DNA of 64,000 bases from Pelagomonas calceolata (Eukaryota; Sar; Pelagophyceae; Pelagomonadales; Pelagomonadaceae): the NCBI GenBank assembly GCA_918797485.1, contig CAKKNE010000001.1, positions 5,828,001-5,892,000 on the forward strand, written 5' to 3'. Every line of letters starts with the position of its first letter. The stretch's first letter is position 1. Below, piece by piece: positions 45,845-54,727 of this stretch. The translations under genes and the position numbers were made by a program. The notes beneath the pieces were generated by a model, which worked only from the letters and a program-made list of their open reading frames with translations, searched no databases and was not told where the DNA came from.

Positions 45845-47179
45845 TCAGGACTCAAAAGCCACAAACACCAGATCCCCCGCCTCCGCGAGCTCCTCGAGCA
45901 GCCCCCGCGGACACGCGGCGAGGTCCTCGACAGGAATCTCATCGGAACCAGCAAGCGTCGACGCGACGTCCGCGGGCACCTCCCGGCAGACGCCGCCCGC
46001 GCAGAGCTGCGTGGCGCCGACCCGCGCCAGGCGCGCGCCGGGCCCGCGGCAGACGGCGTCGGCGGCGTCGAACGACTCGACGCGGACGCCGCCCGCGGCC
46101 TCGGCCACGGCGTCGCGCCAGCAGTCGTCGTCGTCGTCGTCCGCGACCGGCGGCGCCCGCGGCTCCGTCACCAGCGCCCCGAGGAAGCGGGCGAACGCGG
46201 CGTCGTCGTCCAACGCGTCCCGCAGCGCGGTCCGGACGGCGTCCCTCACGACAGCGACGTCCTCGGCGCCCACCGTCGCCGCGTCTCCAGTCAAGGGCGC
46301 GGCGACGAGCGCCGCCGTCCCCCCAAGAAGCTCGTCCTCGACCCATCGCGCGGCGAGCTGTTTCGAATCATAAGTGCGGAGCCCGAACGATAACGTGGAG
46401 CAGACCTCGGCGCCGCCGAGCGCCACGCCCTCGTGCGGGATGTATGGGGGCACATATAATAAATCGCCGGGCTCGAGGACCCACGCCGCGTCGGCCTTAA
46501 AATCAGGCAGCGTCCGACAGACTCCCGCCGCGTCCGACTGCGCCGCCTCGTCGACGTACTCGAGCTGGACGCTCCAGCGCCTCCTACCGGACGCCTGGAG
46601 TAGAAAGACGTCCGAGCTGTCCACATGAGGACCGACGCCGCCGCCGTCGGAAGCGACGGAGGCCATGACGTCGTCGCGGCGCCAGCGCCAGCCTCCATTA
46701 TCGCCCCAAATTTGATGGAGGACGTCGGGCCAGAGATTCGATAGCGCGGGCAGGCAACGGTCCGCGTCGTTGATCAGCAAGCTCCAAGATTCGTCCTCGG
46801 GCAGCGCCCCTAGTTGATCTTCGTCGAAGGGCCCTGTTGTCACGCGCAGCGCGGCGTCGACAAGGCGCGACGCCACGTCCGGCTCGCACGCGAGGCCCGC
46901 GACGTCGTCGACGTCGCCGGCGGCGCGCAACACCTCGGCATCAACAGCATTTCGGACGAGGAGGGGCCGCTTCCTCCAGATATCAGTCCGGAACGCCTCG
47001 CGCCTCTCTTTTAGTGTCGCGGCGTCATCAGTCGCGTCCCACTCTGCGGCTTCGATTGTGGCGCGCGCGGCGACCCGCCGCTTGTTATTTGGCGCGATCC
47101 TCCGGTTGTTATTCGTCGCGAGCGGCGGCGCGAGGCCCGCGGCGACGTGGAGAGCTGCGATGCACAGTGCAAGCCGCAT
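45845..47179 (-). CDS. JmjC ribosomal-oxygenase-type (cupin_4/YcfD-like) protein, probable plastid precursor
   Basis: 444 residues from ATG 47179. The N-terminus RLALCIAALHVAAGLAPPLA is a signal peptide with a cleavage region like the plastid-type motif, followed by an Arg/Asn-rich stretch. The catalytic part matches cupin_4/JmjC hydroxylases of the YcfD/RoxA group: WRKRPLLVRNA, GVGPHVDSSDVFLLQASG (HxD), WSVQLEY, EPGDLLYVPPYIPHEGV (second His). Such enzymes are Fe(II)/2-oxoglutarate hydroxylases that modify residues of ribosomal proteins (E. coli YcfD acts on an arginine of L16). The target here is inferred, perhaps a plastid ribosomal protein. The C-terminal 170 residues form the winged/helical part typical of the group. 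The gene runs toward the small membrane protein gene at 45609. Confidence 0.75.
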   Translation of the reverse strand: MRLALCIAALHVAAGLAPPLATNNNRRIAPNNKRRVAARATIEAAEWDATDDAATLKERREAFRTDIWRKRPLLVRNAVDAEVLRAAGDVDDVAGLACEPDVASRLVDAALRVTTGPFDEDQLGALPEDESWSLLINDADRCLPALSNLWPDVLHQIWGDNGGWRWRRDDVMASVASDGGGVGPHVDSSDVFLLQASGRRRWSVQLEYVDEAAQSDAAGVCRTLPDFKADAAWVLEPGDLLYVPPYIPHEGVALGGAEVCSTLSFGLRTYDSKQLAARWVEDELLGGTAALVAAPLTGDAATVGAEDVAVVRDAVRTALRDALDDDAAFARFLGALVTEPRAPPVADDDDDDCWRDAVAEAAGGVRVESFDAADAVCRGPGARLARVGATQLCAGGVCREVPADVASTLAGSDEIPVEDLAACPRGLLEELAEAGDLVFVAFES

Positions 47180-47187
47180 CGTGCGCG

Positions 47188-47199
47188 GAGTAATTGCTC
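47188..47199 (+). promoter_or_regulatory. GAGTAATTGCTC motif
   Basis: Second copy of the 12-mer, 9 bp upstream of the JmjC start codon. Confidence 0.35.
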
Positions 47200-47362
47200 G
47201 GCAGAGCCAATTGATGCAAGAGCTATTCTCCGGCGCTGCTGCTCGGTTGGGGCTAATATTTTGTAGCAAGTGGCACACACTGATTGCCTTGACGAATATG
47301 GTTTTTGGTGTGGATTGGCGCGTCCTGTGAGGCGCTATCGATGCCTGCACCTCGCAGTGCTT

Positions 47363-47385
47363 GCTAGTGTCTTACAGCCGCTAGC
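47363..47385 (+). repeat. Palindromic 5'-flank motif
   Basis: GCTAGTGTCTTACAG followed by CCGCTAGC, 23 bp: the cleanest copy. It lies between divergent starts, 184 bp from the JmjC ATG and 64 bp from the secreted glycosyltransferase ATG. Confidence 0.8.
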
Positions 47386-47448
47386 TGGTTATCGCGGCGC
47401 CGCGCGAGGCTGCCCAAACGCGCGCACCGGTGGCCGCACACGTGCGCG

Positions 47449-48939
47449 ATGCACCGCACGGCCCGCCTGCTGCGGCTGCTCGCCGCGGTGTCCACCGCTG
47501 CGCACGAGATCCGGCTCGAGCTGGAGCAGGGGCCGGCCTACCTCACTTTTAGGGAGGGCGACGACCTCGAACACATCGCGGACGCCTTCGCGGCGAAGCA
47601 CGACCTCAAGGGCGGCGAGGGATGCGTGGGGAGGGACTGCGTCGTGCGGATGCTGACGAGCGCGATGCGGATCGAGATGGACGGCGGCGGCGTCGGCGTG
47701 AACCGCGTGAGCGTGTCGGGCGTCGAGTACCGGCGGCAGGGCGCCTTGGAGGTCGCGCGGCAAGCACAACTTTCACGACCGCCGGCGGCTGTGACGGCAG
47801 AACCGCGGCACGTAAGCGCGCCGTGCGCGCCCCCGTTCTGTTCGTTCGAATGCGCCACAAACGACGCGTTAGTGGAGGAGCGCGTGGCGCGCGACTTCAT
47901 CGAGGACGACCCTGAACTCCGGGAGCTCATGCGCGGGTATCCGCCTCCCAGAAAATGCTCCCACTCTCTATACCCGATCTTCATCGGGATCCCCCGTAGT
48001 GAAGTGGTGGACTGCGTGCCGCGCAAGTACTACGGGTTTAGGGGAGGCCACCACTCAAAATTCGGCGACCGCGCCTACGCGTTTGGTCCCCATGAAGAAA
48101 GTGAATACAAGCGCGCCTATAGAGAAAGCTACTTCGGCTCCACGAAAAAGAAGGCCGGCTGGGACTGCATGCGCCACTACGAGATCGTGGCGAGCGGCGC
48201 CGTGCCCTTCTTCGACGAGGACCCGACGCAAGCGCCGTCGGCCACGCTCGCGTTTTGGCCCAAAAGACTGTTGAGGGATCTGCGGACCTGGCCCGGCGTG
48301 TTTCCGAATGGAACCGTGGACGTCGATGTATTAGATGCGAGCGGCTCCTACAGTAAACTCGCCGCGGGGCTCCTGACGTATTTGCGGGAGCGGCTTACTA
48401 CCGAAGCTCTCGCGCGGTACATCCTCGAGACCATGGGCCAGGCCCAGGCTCGCAAAGTCCTAATTCTGTCGGCGCACCCCGCCCCGGACTTCCTCCGCGA
48501 GTCCGTGGTCCACGGCTTCCGGCAGCGGCTTGGAGCGGAAGCGGTCGACTTCATCAAGCCCCTTCACTTGTACGAGCCGCGCGTCGCGGCGCCCTGGGAT
48601 CTGGCGGCGCGGTCCGAACTGTATGGCAACGGCTTCACCTACGCCTATCGCCTGCGCGACGACCCGCGCGTGGACCGGTCCGATATTGCGAAGAGGCTCC
48701 GCGACCACTTTTTCGACGTCGTGGTCTACGCGTCGGTGCACCGCGGTTTACCGTATTTTGACGTCGTGCGGGAGCATTATGGATACGACGAAATCGCCTT
48801 TGTTGATGGCGAGGATGAGCACGGGTGGTCGAACTTCTCGGTGGGGCTGCCGGCCGTCGGCCACTACTTCATGCGCGAGCTGCCGGACGGGTGCCCGCCT
48901 GATATTGAGGTGGGGGAGGGGTTCTTTAGCGGCGGGTAA
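47449..48939 (+). CDS. Secreted glycosyltransferase-like protein
   Basis: 496 residues from ATG 47449. A short signal-peptide-like start (HRTARLLRLLAAVSTAAH). The N-terminal part has a small beta-rich segment; the middle contains KCSHSLYPIFIGIPRSEVVD and WDCMRHYEIVASGAVPFFDE, the latter like the exostosin-type pattern in which the nucleotide-sugar site reads 'R-yE...aG.iPv'. The C-terminal half includes ARKVLILSAHPAPDFLRESV and FDVVVYASVHRGLPYFDVV. I judge it a glycosyltransferase of the secretory pathway, family not fixed. A palindromic motif lies 64 bp upstream. No membrane anchor beyond the N-terminus, so it may be a lumenal protein. Confidence 0.55.
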   Translation: MHRTARLLRLLAAVSTAAHEIRLELEQGPAYLTFREGDDLEHIADAFAAKHDLKGGEGCVGRDCVVRMLTSAMRIEMDGGGVGVNRVSVSGVEYRRQGALEVARQAQLSRPPAAVTAEPRHVSAPCAPPFCSFECATNDALVEERVARDFIEDDPELRELMRGYPPPRKCSHSLYPIFIGIPRSEVVDCVPRKYYGFRGGHHSKFGDRAYAFGPHEESEYKRAYRESYFGSTKKKAGWDCMRHYEIVASGAVPFFDEDPTQAPSATLAFWPKRLLRDLRTWPGVFPNGTVDVDVLDASGSYSKLAAGLLTYLRERLTTEALARYILETMGQAQARKVLILSAHPAPDFLRESVVHGFRQRLGAEAVDFIKPLHLYEPRVAAPWDLAARSELYGNGFTYAYRLRDDPRVDRSDIAKRLRDHFFDVVVYASVHRGLPYFDVVREHYGYDEIAFVDGEDEHGWSNFSVGLPAVGHYFMRELPDGCPPDIEVGEGFFSGG

Positions 48940-48965
48940 AGTGTTGTGTGTCTTAGAAGAATGTT

Positions 48966-48980
48966 GAAAAACCCGTTTTG
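48966..48980. promoter_or_regulatory. GAAAAACCCGTTTTG motif
   Basis: Third copy of the exact 15-mer, about 160 bp upstream of the ankyrin protein ATG. Confidence 0.4.
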
Positions 48981-49139
48981 TTCACCATTTTTTGCGGCCG
49001 CTCGCGTGGTTATTGGGTAAGTGCGACCGTGACGCATCGATTGGCGACACGTTTGGCCCCCCTCGCCCCACTGCGTGACGTATAGGGCTCGTGACAAGCA
49101 ACCGAGACTCGTGTGCTCGAGCCTCGAGTCACTTTGACA

Positions 49140-50306
49140 ATGGCCACCTTTGCGACGCTCCCGGGAGATCTGCTGACCGCCATCGCGAGCTACGTCGACG
49201 GGCCGCAGATCGTCGTCGCCGTCGCGGCCGACGGCGACGCGCGGGCCGCCCTGCGCCGCGGCGTCGACGCGGCCGAGGAAGCTCTGCGAGGAGTGACGAT
49301 ACGCGAGGCCGAATTTTTATTACTGCACTCGTACCACGTGCAGGCCGCAGCGCTCTCCGACCGGCAGGCCGCGGGCCTTGTACTCGTGGAGAACGCGGCT
49401 GGCTACTATTTTGACAGCGACATTATACCGACGCTTCTTGCATACCGAGCAGTCCCGGATGTTGAGACATCCTCCACCATCGACGGAGAGGTACGCGTAG
49501 CGGGCAGGGCTCTGCATTACGTCAGCGGGTCGGGGCACGAACGATCGCTCCTGTTCGCGGCCATGCTCCTCGATGCGGGGGCAGACGTTAATGCGAGATG
49601 CGATCCCGAAAATCTAGCTGGGACGACCGCGTTAGCGTGGGCTCTAGCCGCCGATTATGAGCTCGACGAGAACGACGAGCCGACGATCTACTGCGAGGAC
49701 CTCGACAGCGTGTTGACTAAACTTCACGTGGCTAGGAAACTCATCAGACGCGGCGCGGACATCGGTATCGATTCGGAACATTCGAGGGCCGCGCTTTCTA
49801 GCACGGAGGATTATGTGGCGTGTGTGTTTGATTTGAGCATCCAGCGCTGGGGCGAGGTCGACGACGACGTGCGCCGGGCTCTTCTAGCGACCATGCCTGA
49901 TTGCACGGAGGAACTCTCTGAGATATACTACTTCATCGCCGACCGGCTTGATGCCTCCTTAGCCGCTGCCCACGCCGCCAAAATGGCTTCTCTCGAGAAC
50001 AGCATCCGAGAGGATGAAAATAAAATTGAGGAGGCTCGCCGCAAGATACGCGGCTATCAGCTCCAGATACGCCACAAAACGCTCGAAATCGCGGTGAATA
50101 AGGCGGCGATCATAGCTTTGACCCCCTTGATGGTAATTATTGCCGCGGGGACGGTTGCGCGCAGGGTCGGCTGGGACCGCTGGGTCGACTTGGAGAACGA
50201 GTGGTTTTCTTTTGGTCGCTGTTGGTTTTGTTTCGTTTTCTTCTGCCTTGTCGTTGCTCATGCGATTGTTCGTGGCATCGTGCTGCGCGAAAGAAAGAAG
50301 GCGTGA
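49140..50306 (+). CDS. Ankyrin-repeat membrane protein with F-box-like N-terminus
   Basis: 388 residues from ATG 49140 (gacaATGGCC); the frame extends nine codons upstream without ATG. N-terminal FATLPGDLLTAIASYVDGPQ is F-box-like. Ankyrin units follow: RALHYVSGSGHERSLLFAAM plus LLDAGADVNARC, and LHVARKLIRRGADIGI. Residues about 285-330 are coiled coil. The C-terminal 80 residues have two hydrophobic segments (IIALTPLMVIIAAGTVARRV; CWFCFVFFCLVVAHAIV). A membrane-anchored ankyrin protein, possibly an adaptor for ubiquitin ligase, is consistent; function unknown. The 15-mer motif lies about 160 bp upstream. Confidence 0.6.
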   Translation: MATFATLPGDLLTAIASYVDGPQIVVAVAADGDARAALRRGVDAAEEALRGVTIREAEFLLLHSYHVQAAALSDRQAAGLVLVENAAGYYFDSDIIPTLLAYRAVPDVETSSTIDGEVRVAGRALHYVSGSGHERSLLFAAMLLDAGADVNARCDPENLAGTTALAWALAADYELDENDEPTIYCEDLDSVLTKLHVARKLIRRGADIGIDSEHSRAALSSTEDYVACVFDLSIQRWGEVDDDVRRALLATMPDCTEELSEIYYFIADRLDASLAAAHAAKMASLENSIREDENKIEEARRKIRGYQLQIRHKTLEIAVNKAAIIALTPLMVIIAAGTVARRVGWDRWVDLENEWFSFGRCWFCFVFFCLVVAHAIVRGIVLRERKKA

Positions 50307-50330
50307 GCGAGTAAGTAACAACAACCTTAG

Positions 50331-52283
50331 TCAATACAACGGCACACTCTCGAACTGCGCCTCGTCGAGCGACAAGCTGGACGAGCGCCCCTCGACCTCG
50401 GCCACATCGAGTAAAGGAGGCGGTGGCGTCGTCGCGGCGCGCAGCGGCGTCGCGCCCGCGCGGAAGCGCTCGGCGATGGAGGGCTCGGCCTTCGTCTGCG
50501 ACGCCGCGTCGGACAGCGTCGCGCGCCGCTTGTCGTCGACGCCCTCCATGAGCTGGCGCAGCTGCGCCGTCACGCGCAGGCAGATCTCCGACGCGTCGTC
50601 GACGTCGCCCTGGGCCTGGGCGTGCGCGCGCCGCGCGTCGTCGAGGTGGCGCCGCGCGATGCTTAGAGCTCGTTCCACCTTCTCGGCGCCGCGCTGGGCC
50701 GACTTGAGGCGCCGCGACCGCGTCGTTTGAACCGCCCGGGCCTTGGCCAAGGCGCCGGCGAGCGGCGTCGCGGGCGGCGCCGCCGGCGTTTTCGGAGAGC
50801 GCAGGAACGAGAACCAGCCTCTCCTCGAAACCGGTTCCGACTGCGTCCGACGCACGGGCGTCCGCACCGGCGTCATCGACGCCGCCAGCAGCGAGTCGCC
50901 CAGGACGTCGTCGAAGACGTCAACCGCCTCGGACTCGAAGCGGCGCTTCTCGTCGACGAGCATGCCGACGGCGGCCCTGCGCGTCTCTACCACAGCTTTT
51001 GTCTCCTTCGCCGCGTCCAGAGCGGTTCTACGAGCGCGACTGGCCCGCTCGACGCGCGCCATGAGCGTCCTGGCGTCGCGTTTGGCCGTGTCGTCCAAAG
51101 CACCTAATCGCGCGCGCACGTCGACGCCGCCGTGACCATCCAAATCTCTCCTAGGTCGCTGCTTTATCTCGTCGGCCTTCAGCGCGCCTCGGTCCTCGAC
51201 GATGGAGAAGCCGTGCCTCGTTGATAATGCTGCTAATGACGTCCTTGTCACCTTGAACGTCGCCGCTAACCGTAAAACGCCGTCGACGCCGCCGACGCGT
51301 TCGGACGCGGCTTCTTTCAACCGGTCCCGGTCCCTCAAATATTTGCCGCACGCATCCGGCTTCATATTCAACAAATCGTCCCTCACCACCGCTAACAACG
51401 CCAGAGCTATCCTATGGACCGCCTTCCAGCCGTCGCGAAAGATCGCATCAAATAAGGCAGGCAGCCACGACGCATCAACAACATAAGCGAATAACGTCAG
51501 GTACCACTGCGCCGCGAGCTGTGTAGGTGCCAAACCACTTCGTTTCAAGTGCACTCTTAATTTAGGTAGGTACGTCTGGCAGAGCTGGTCGAGCTGGAAC
51601 GCTCGCATCTGCAGCGAGGGCATGCCCGGCCGCCACAGTTCGCTCAAGGCTAATCTCGAATCTTTTGGGGTAGACTTCGGCCCGCCATGAGCAATAGCGT
51701 GGCACAACCAGAACGCTTTTCGCTGGCAGCGCCGCTCTTCCACGGCTGATAAGATGATTTTGTGGTCATCCTCGAGCGACCCGGCGCGCGCGGCGGTTTC
51801 GAGTAAGGCGCCCACGACGAGGTTCATGCCTTGGCAATAGCCCGTCTCCGGCGACGCCGTCGCGAGAGCAACTAACACATCAGCTAGTAAGTCGCGGCCC
51901 TTCGCACCCTCTCCATAAAATGATCGCTGCGCGAAGGTGCGTCGGACATCTCGCGCGATCGTGCCCTCGACGCCGGTTGTTTTGAGGCGCGCGCAGCCGC
52001 CGTCGCCGTCCAACAACCCGGCGCAGCTCTCGAAGAAGCCGCCGTTCGTCGCCGTCCGCCTATTCAAAGCGCGCTTCTTGTCCGCCTCGACCCTACACGC
52101 TTCGGCCCAGAACGCCGCGCGCGACCGCGGCTGGACGCGGCTCCGCAATGCGGCGCCGGGCGCGCCGAAGCGGCGCGCGTGTTGTCTGCTGCAGCGCTGC
52201 AAGGCGATCACTTCCTCGAGGAAGAGGAAGGCGGCGATTTTAGGCGCGGCGTCGGCGCTTGCCATTGTCTCTGCTGCGCCCAT
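50331..52283 (-). CDS. TBC-domain Rab GTPase-activating protein
   Basis: 650 residues from ATG 52283. A short F-box-like N-terminus (APKIAAFLFLEEVIALQRCS) precedes the TBC domain (about 70-320). Signature residues are present: EGTIARDVRRTFAQ (IxxDxxR, arginine finger), ETGYCQGMNLVVGALL (YxQ finger), then LPKLRVHLKRSGLAPTQLAA and WYLTLFAYVVDASWLP. TBC proteins stimulate GTP hydrolysis by Rab GTPases in membrane traffic, and both dual fingers look intact. The C-terminal half is charged and coiled coil (ARRTALDAAKETKAVVETRR; KSAQRGAEKVERALSIARRH) and ends with an acidic tail. The Rab partner is unknown. It is divergent from the F-box-like gene. Confidence 0.85.
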   Translation of the reverse strand: MGAAETMASADAAPKIAAFLFLEEVIALQRCSRQHARRFGAPGAALRSRVQPRSRAAFWAEACRVEADKKRALNRRTATNGGFFESCAGLLDGDGGCARLKTTGVEGTIARDVRRTFAQRSFYGEGAKGRDLLADVLVALATASPETGYCQGMNLVVGALLETAARAGSLEDDHKIILSAVEERRCQRKAFWLCHAIAHGGPKSTPKDSRLALSELWRPGMPSLQMRAFQLDQLCQTYLPKLRVHLKRSGLAPTQLAAQWYLTLFAYVVDASWLPALFDAIFRDGWKAVHRIALALLAVVRDDLLNMKPDACGKYLRDRDRLKEAASERVGGVDGVLRLAATFKVTRTSLAALSTRHGFSIVEDRGALKADEIKQRPRRDLDGHGGVDVRARLGALDDTAKRDARTLMARVERASRARRTALDAAKETKAVVETRRAAVGMLVDEKRRFESEAVDVFDDVLGDSLLAASMTPVRTPVRRTQSEPVSRRGWFSFLRSPKTPAAPPATPLAGALAKARAVQTTRSRRLKSAQRGAEKVERALSIARRHLDDARRAHAQAQGDVDDASEICLRVTAQLRQLMEGVDDKRRATLSDAASQTKAEPSIAERFRAGATPLRAATTPPPPLLDVAEVEGRSSSLSLDEAQFESVPLY

Positions 52284-52430
52284 TTTTTGCTGTGCGTGCT
52301 AAGAGTGCTCAGCGAGCGCAGAGCTGCCAGCAGCCGGTCGCAGTGTGCTGCAGCAGCACGCAGCAGTCCCTCTTTTAGATTCACACGCGCAGGCGCCGTT
52401 TTTGCAGGCTGTGCCTGATTTTTTGCGCTT

Positions 52431-52456
52431 GCTAGTGTCTTACATGCCGCGGCTGG
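52431..52456 (+). repeat. Palindromic 5'-flank motif (right end altered)
   Basis: GCTAGTGTCTTACATG then CCGCGGCTGG: left and centre match the family, right end changed. It lies between the divergent TBC and F-box-like genes. Confidence 0.65.
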
Positions 52457-52510
52457 TCAAACCAAAAAACAAAGCCATGGCTGCAATTCATAACTCAGAT
52501 ACTCGCGCGC

Positions 52511-53677
52511 GTGCTGGAGTACGCGTCCGTCCCAAAGGAAGCGGCTGCGCGCAAGTGGCTCGTCAGCAGGGCGTGGTTGCGCGCTCACGACACCCCCGCA
52601 CTCTGGCGGACGCTCAAGCTCACAGCGCTTCCGGCCGACAATGGGCGTGCGCACTGCACATGCGCCGCGTGGGCGCGGGCGCCCCAGAGATTGCGGTCTG
52701 TGGTCGAGCGGCACACGCGCTGCGTGATGATTACCGACGGCGGTCCCTCAGGCGCTACCCGTATTTCCGAGGGACCCTATCACCTGGGCAGCGGTCTCGC
52801 AGGACAAAATTTTGCGCGTCTGGATAAAGTCGTTTGTTGCGTGGAGTGCGGGAATAGTGCACAAGGCTACGCCGCGGACCGCGCTGCGCTACAGCCCTTG
52901 TTCGGTGTTGCTTGTCTCAGTAGTTATCTGAGTCATCATGGCGATGACCAGACCTTCCTCTGCGCGGAGCGCGCCGAAGACTTCTTACAAAACTTTCCGA
53001 ACGTTCGCCGTCTCCAGTTACCGGACGAATATGTGCCAATCTTCATGCGTGCGGAGCACGCGACTCGCTTCTTTTATCACGGCCTCCTGGTACCGGACGA
53101 TGGCAACGGGCGTGGGTTCTTGGACCGCCAGCGTGTCACGCAACTGGTGGAGCTCAGCGGGCTCAGGGGCGCTTGCTTTGTCAATGGAACTGTCCCTGCG
53201 AATCTTCTGCCCCACGTGTTGCACCTAGTGTTAAACGAGTCCGAATTGCAGATTCAGAACCTGGAGCCTCTGTTTGCAAACGTCTCTGCGGCATGCCCGG
53301 TTCTCGAAATGCTGACGTTGACTATTGATAGTGAGTACGATACTTGGCGCCTGCGAGATAACTATTCGGTGTTCGCGCACGCGCCACCGCGTCTCAAGGC
53401 GCTTATCTTGTGTTTTGATGGCGTGAATTTACCATGTGAAACGTCCGCGCAATTTTTGGAGCTCGTTAACACGTACTTGCCGGCCGGCGTCCAGGTGCAC
53501 GTCTCTGCCGTCATTCATAAGAGTTATCGACGACGAGGGACGGATCGTGCTCAGGGATGGCGAGTGTTGCAAGACGGGGTGCCCCAAGCGCCCTGGGCGC
53601 CTGATACATGGCCCGTCCTAGGAGAAAGCTACGACGACGCGGCGCTCGCGCGGGCGTCGTTCACTCCCTCGTCATGA
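52511..53677 (+). CDS. F-box-like protein, start uncertain
   Basis: The frame from GTG 52511 gives 388 residues. The conserved-looking part begins slightly upstream (an F-box-like run ...ILARVLEYASVPKEAAARKW then AWLRAHDTPALWRTLKL). The only good ATG (52477, ccATGG) is in another frame, and in the coding frame there is no ATG between the stop at about 52433 and position 52511. A small 5' intron, non-ATG initiation or a sequence error is possible. The body has leucine-rich-repeat character (VRRLQLPDEYVP, LLPHVLHLVLNESELQIQNL, LEMLTLTIDSEYD). It may act as an SCF substrate adaptor; the partner is unknown. A palindromic motif overlaps its 5' flank. Confidence 0.5.
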   Translation: MLEYASVPKEAAARKWLVSRAWLRAHDTPALWRTLKLTALPADNGRAHCTCAAWARAPQRLRSVVERHTRCVMITDGGPSGATRISEGPYHLGSGLAGQNFARLDKVVCCVECGNSAQGYAADRAALQPLFGVACLSSYLSHHGDDQTFLCAERAEDFLQNFPNVRRLQLPDEYVPIFMRAEHATRFFYHGLLVPDDGNGRGFLDRQRVTQLVELSGLRGACFVNGTVPANLLPHVLHLVLNESELQIQNLEPLFANVSAACPVLEMLTLTIDSEYDTWRLRDNYSVFAHAPPRLKALILCFDGVNLPCETSAQFLELVNTYLPAGVQVHVSAVIHKSYRRRGTDRAQGWRVLQDGVPQAPWAPDTWPVLGESYDDAALARASFTPSS

Positions 53678-53701
53678 GTGCCCATCTTTGTGTAAGAATT
53701 G

Positions 53702-53725
53702 GCTAGCGGTCTGTAACACACTAGC
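53702..53725 (-). repeat. Palindromic 5'-flank motif (reverse)
   Basis: Reverse-strand copy: GCTAGTGTGTTACAGA followed by CCGCTAGC, 96 bp upstream of the MTHFR-like ATG. Confidence 0.75.
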
Positions 53726-53748
53726 ATTAACTCTGAGAAGGCCTTTGA

Positions 53749-53760
53749 GAGCAATTACTC
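53749..53760 (-). promoter_or_regulatory. GAGTAATTGCTC motif (reverse)
   Basis: Third copy of the 12-mer, 60 bp upstream of the MTHFR-like ATG and 23 bp from a palindromic motif. Confidence 0.35.
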
Positions 53761-53820
53761 CACAATAAATGCTGTTTGTGCATAGAGTTCAGCACCTGCA
53801 GACAGTGAGAGCCAGCAGCA

Positions 53821-54708
53821 ATGCCATCCCTGGCCCTCGCGCGCCGCCGAGCAGCGCTCATTGCGGTATGTGCTGTACGAGCGCTCTCGACGACCAGTGA
53901 GCGCCTGAGGCAGCTCGGCCGCACGGCGTCCATCGAAATCGCTCCAAGGCAAGCAACACGCTACGCGGAACTGGCAAAAGCACGACCGAGCGCCCCGCGC
54001 ACGGTCTTCGTGAACTTCGTCGACACCGAGGACGAGCACTTCGCGGCCGTCGAGGCGGCCTGCGCCGTGCTCAGGGAGGCGGGCCTCGACCCGGTCCCGC
54101 ACGTGCCGGCGAGCCGCGTGAAGAACGCGGCGGTGAAGCGGCTGCGGGCCCTGCGCGACGCCGGCGCCGCATCCGCGCTCATCATCGCGGGCAACGACTG
54201 GACGGACATCTGCGCGCGCGTGGACGACGTCGCCGCGTGCGCCGCGGCGTTGTTGGAAATGAGGCCGGTCTTCGCGGGCTTCCCCGAGGGCCACCCGTAC
54301 GTGCCGCGCGGCGGCGCGCGCCTCGCGGAGAAGCTGCGCGCCCACGGCGGGAGCGTCGTGTCCCAGTTCTGCCGGGACCTGCCCTTCGTGCTGGACGCGT
54401 GGCTCGACGCGACGCGTCCAAACGCGGACGCGATCTTCGTCGGCGTCCCGGGCCCGGCGCCGCGGGCGACGCTGCGCCGGTTCTACGACTTGTGCGGCGT
54501 CGGGCCGAGCGCCGCCGTCGAGGCGGTGTCCGACGATGCCGACGCGGACGACGTCGTGGCGCCGGCGCGCGACGTCGCCGCGCTCGCCGCGTACCTCGAG
54601 AGGCATAGTGTAGACGACGCGTCGGTGCGGTTGCATCTGTACCCGTGTGGTGGAGTGGAACGGTGCCTCGCCTACGTCGAGGGGCTCTGTAGCGGGAATA
54701 ATAGTTAA
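53821..54708 (+). CDS. Methylenetetrahydrofolate-reductase-like protein
   Basis: 295 residues from ATG 53821 (agcaATGCC). The N-terminus (PSLALARRRAALIAVCAVRA) is basic and hydrophobic, a possible mitochondrial or plastid target signal. The rest resembles the TIM-barrel of MetF/MTHFR: PRTVFVNFVDTEDE, VPHVPASRVKN, ALIIAGNDW, VFAGFPEGHPYVPR (compare 'GYPEGHP' of MTHFR) and SVVSQFCRDLPFVL at the 'TQ.FFD' position. MTHFR reduces methylenetetrahydrofolate with FAD. The usual FAD/folate residues are only partly evident, so this may be a divergent C1-folate protein rather than a true reductase. It is convergent with GTP cyclohydrolase I, 20 bp apart, which would link the two to folate/pterin metabolism. 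Confidence 0.65.
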   Translation: MPSLALARRRAALIAVCAVRALSTTSERLRQLGRTASIEIAPRQATRYAELAKARPSAPRTVFVNFVDTEDEHFAAVEAACAVLREAGLDPVPHVPASRVKNAAVKRLRALRDAGAASALIIAGNDWTDICARVDDVAACAAALLEMRPVFAGFPEGHPYVPRGGARLAEKLRAHGGSVVSQFCRDLPFVLDAWLDATRPNADAIFVGVPGPAPRATLRRFYDLCGVGPSAAVEAVSDDADADDVVAPARDVAALAAYLERHSVDDASVRLHLYPCGGVERCLAYVEGLCSGNNS

Positions 54709-54727
54709 TTGTACAGGCGAAACGAGG

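Noticed and set aside
45667-46500. Plus-strand open frame of 277 codons
   Set aside because: Lies antisense to the JmjC gene, Arg/Pro-rich, no domain; a shadow of high GC.
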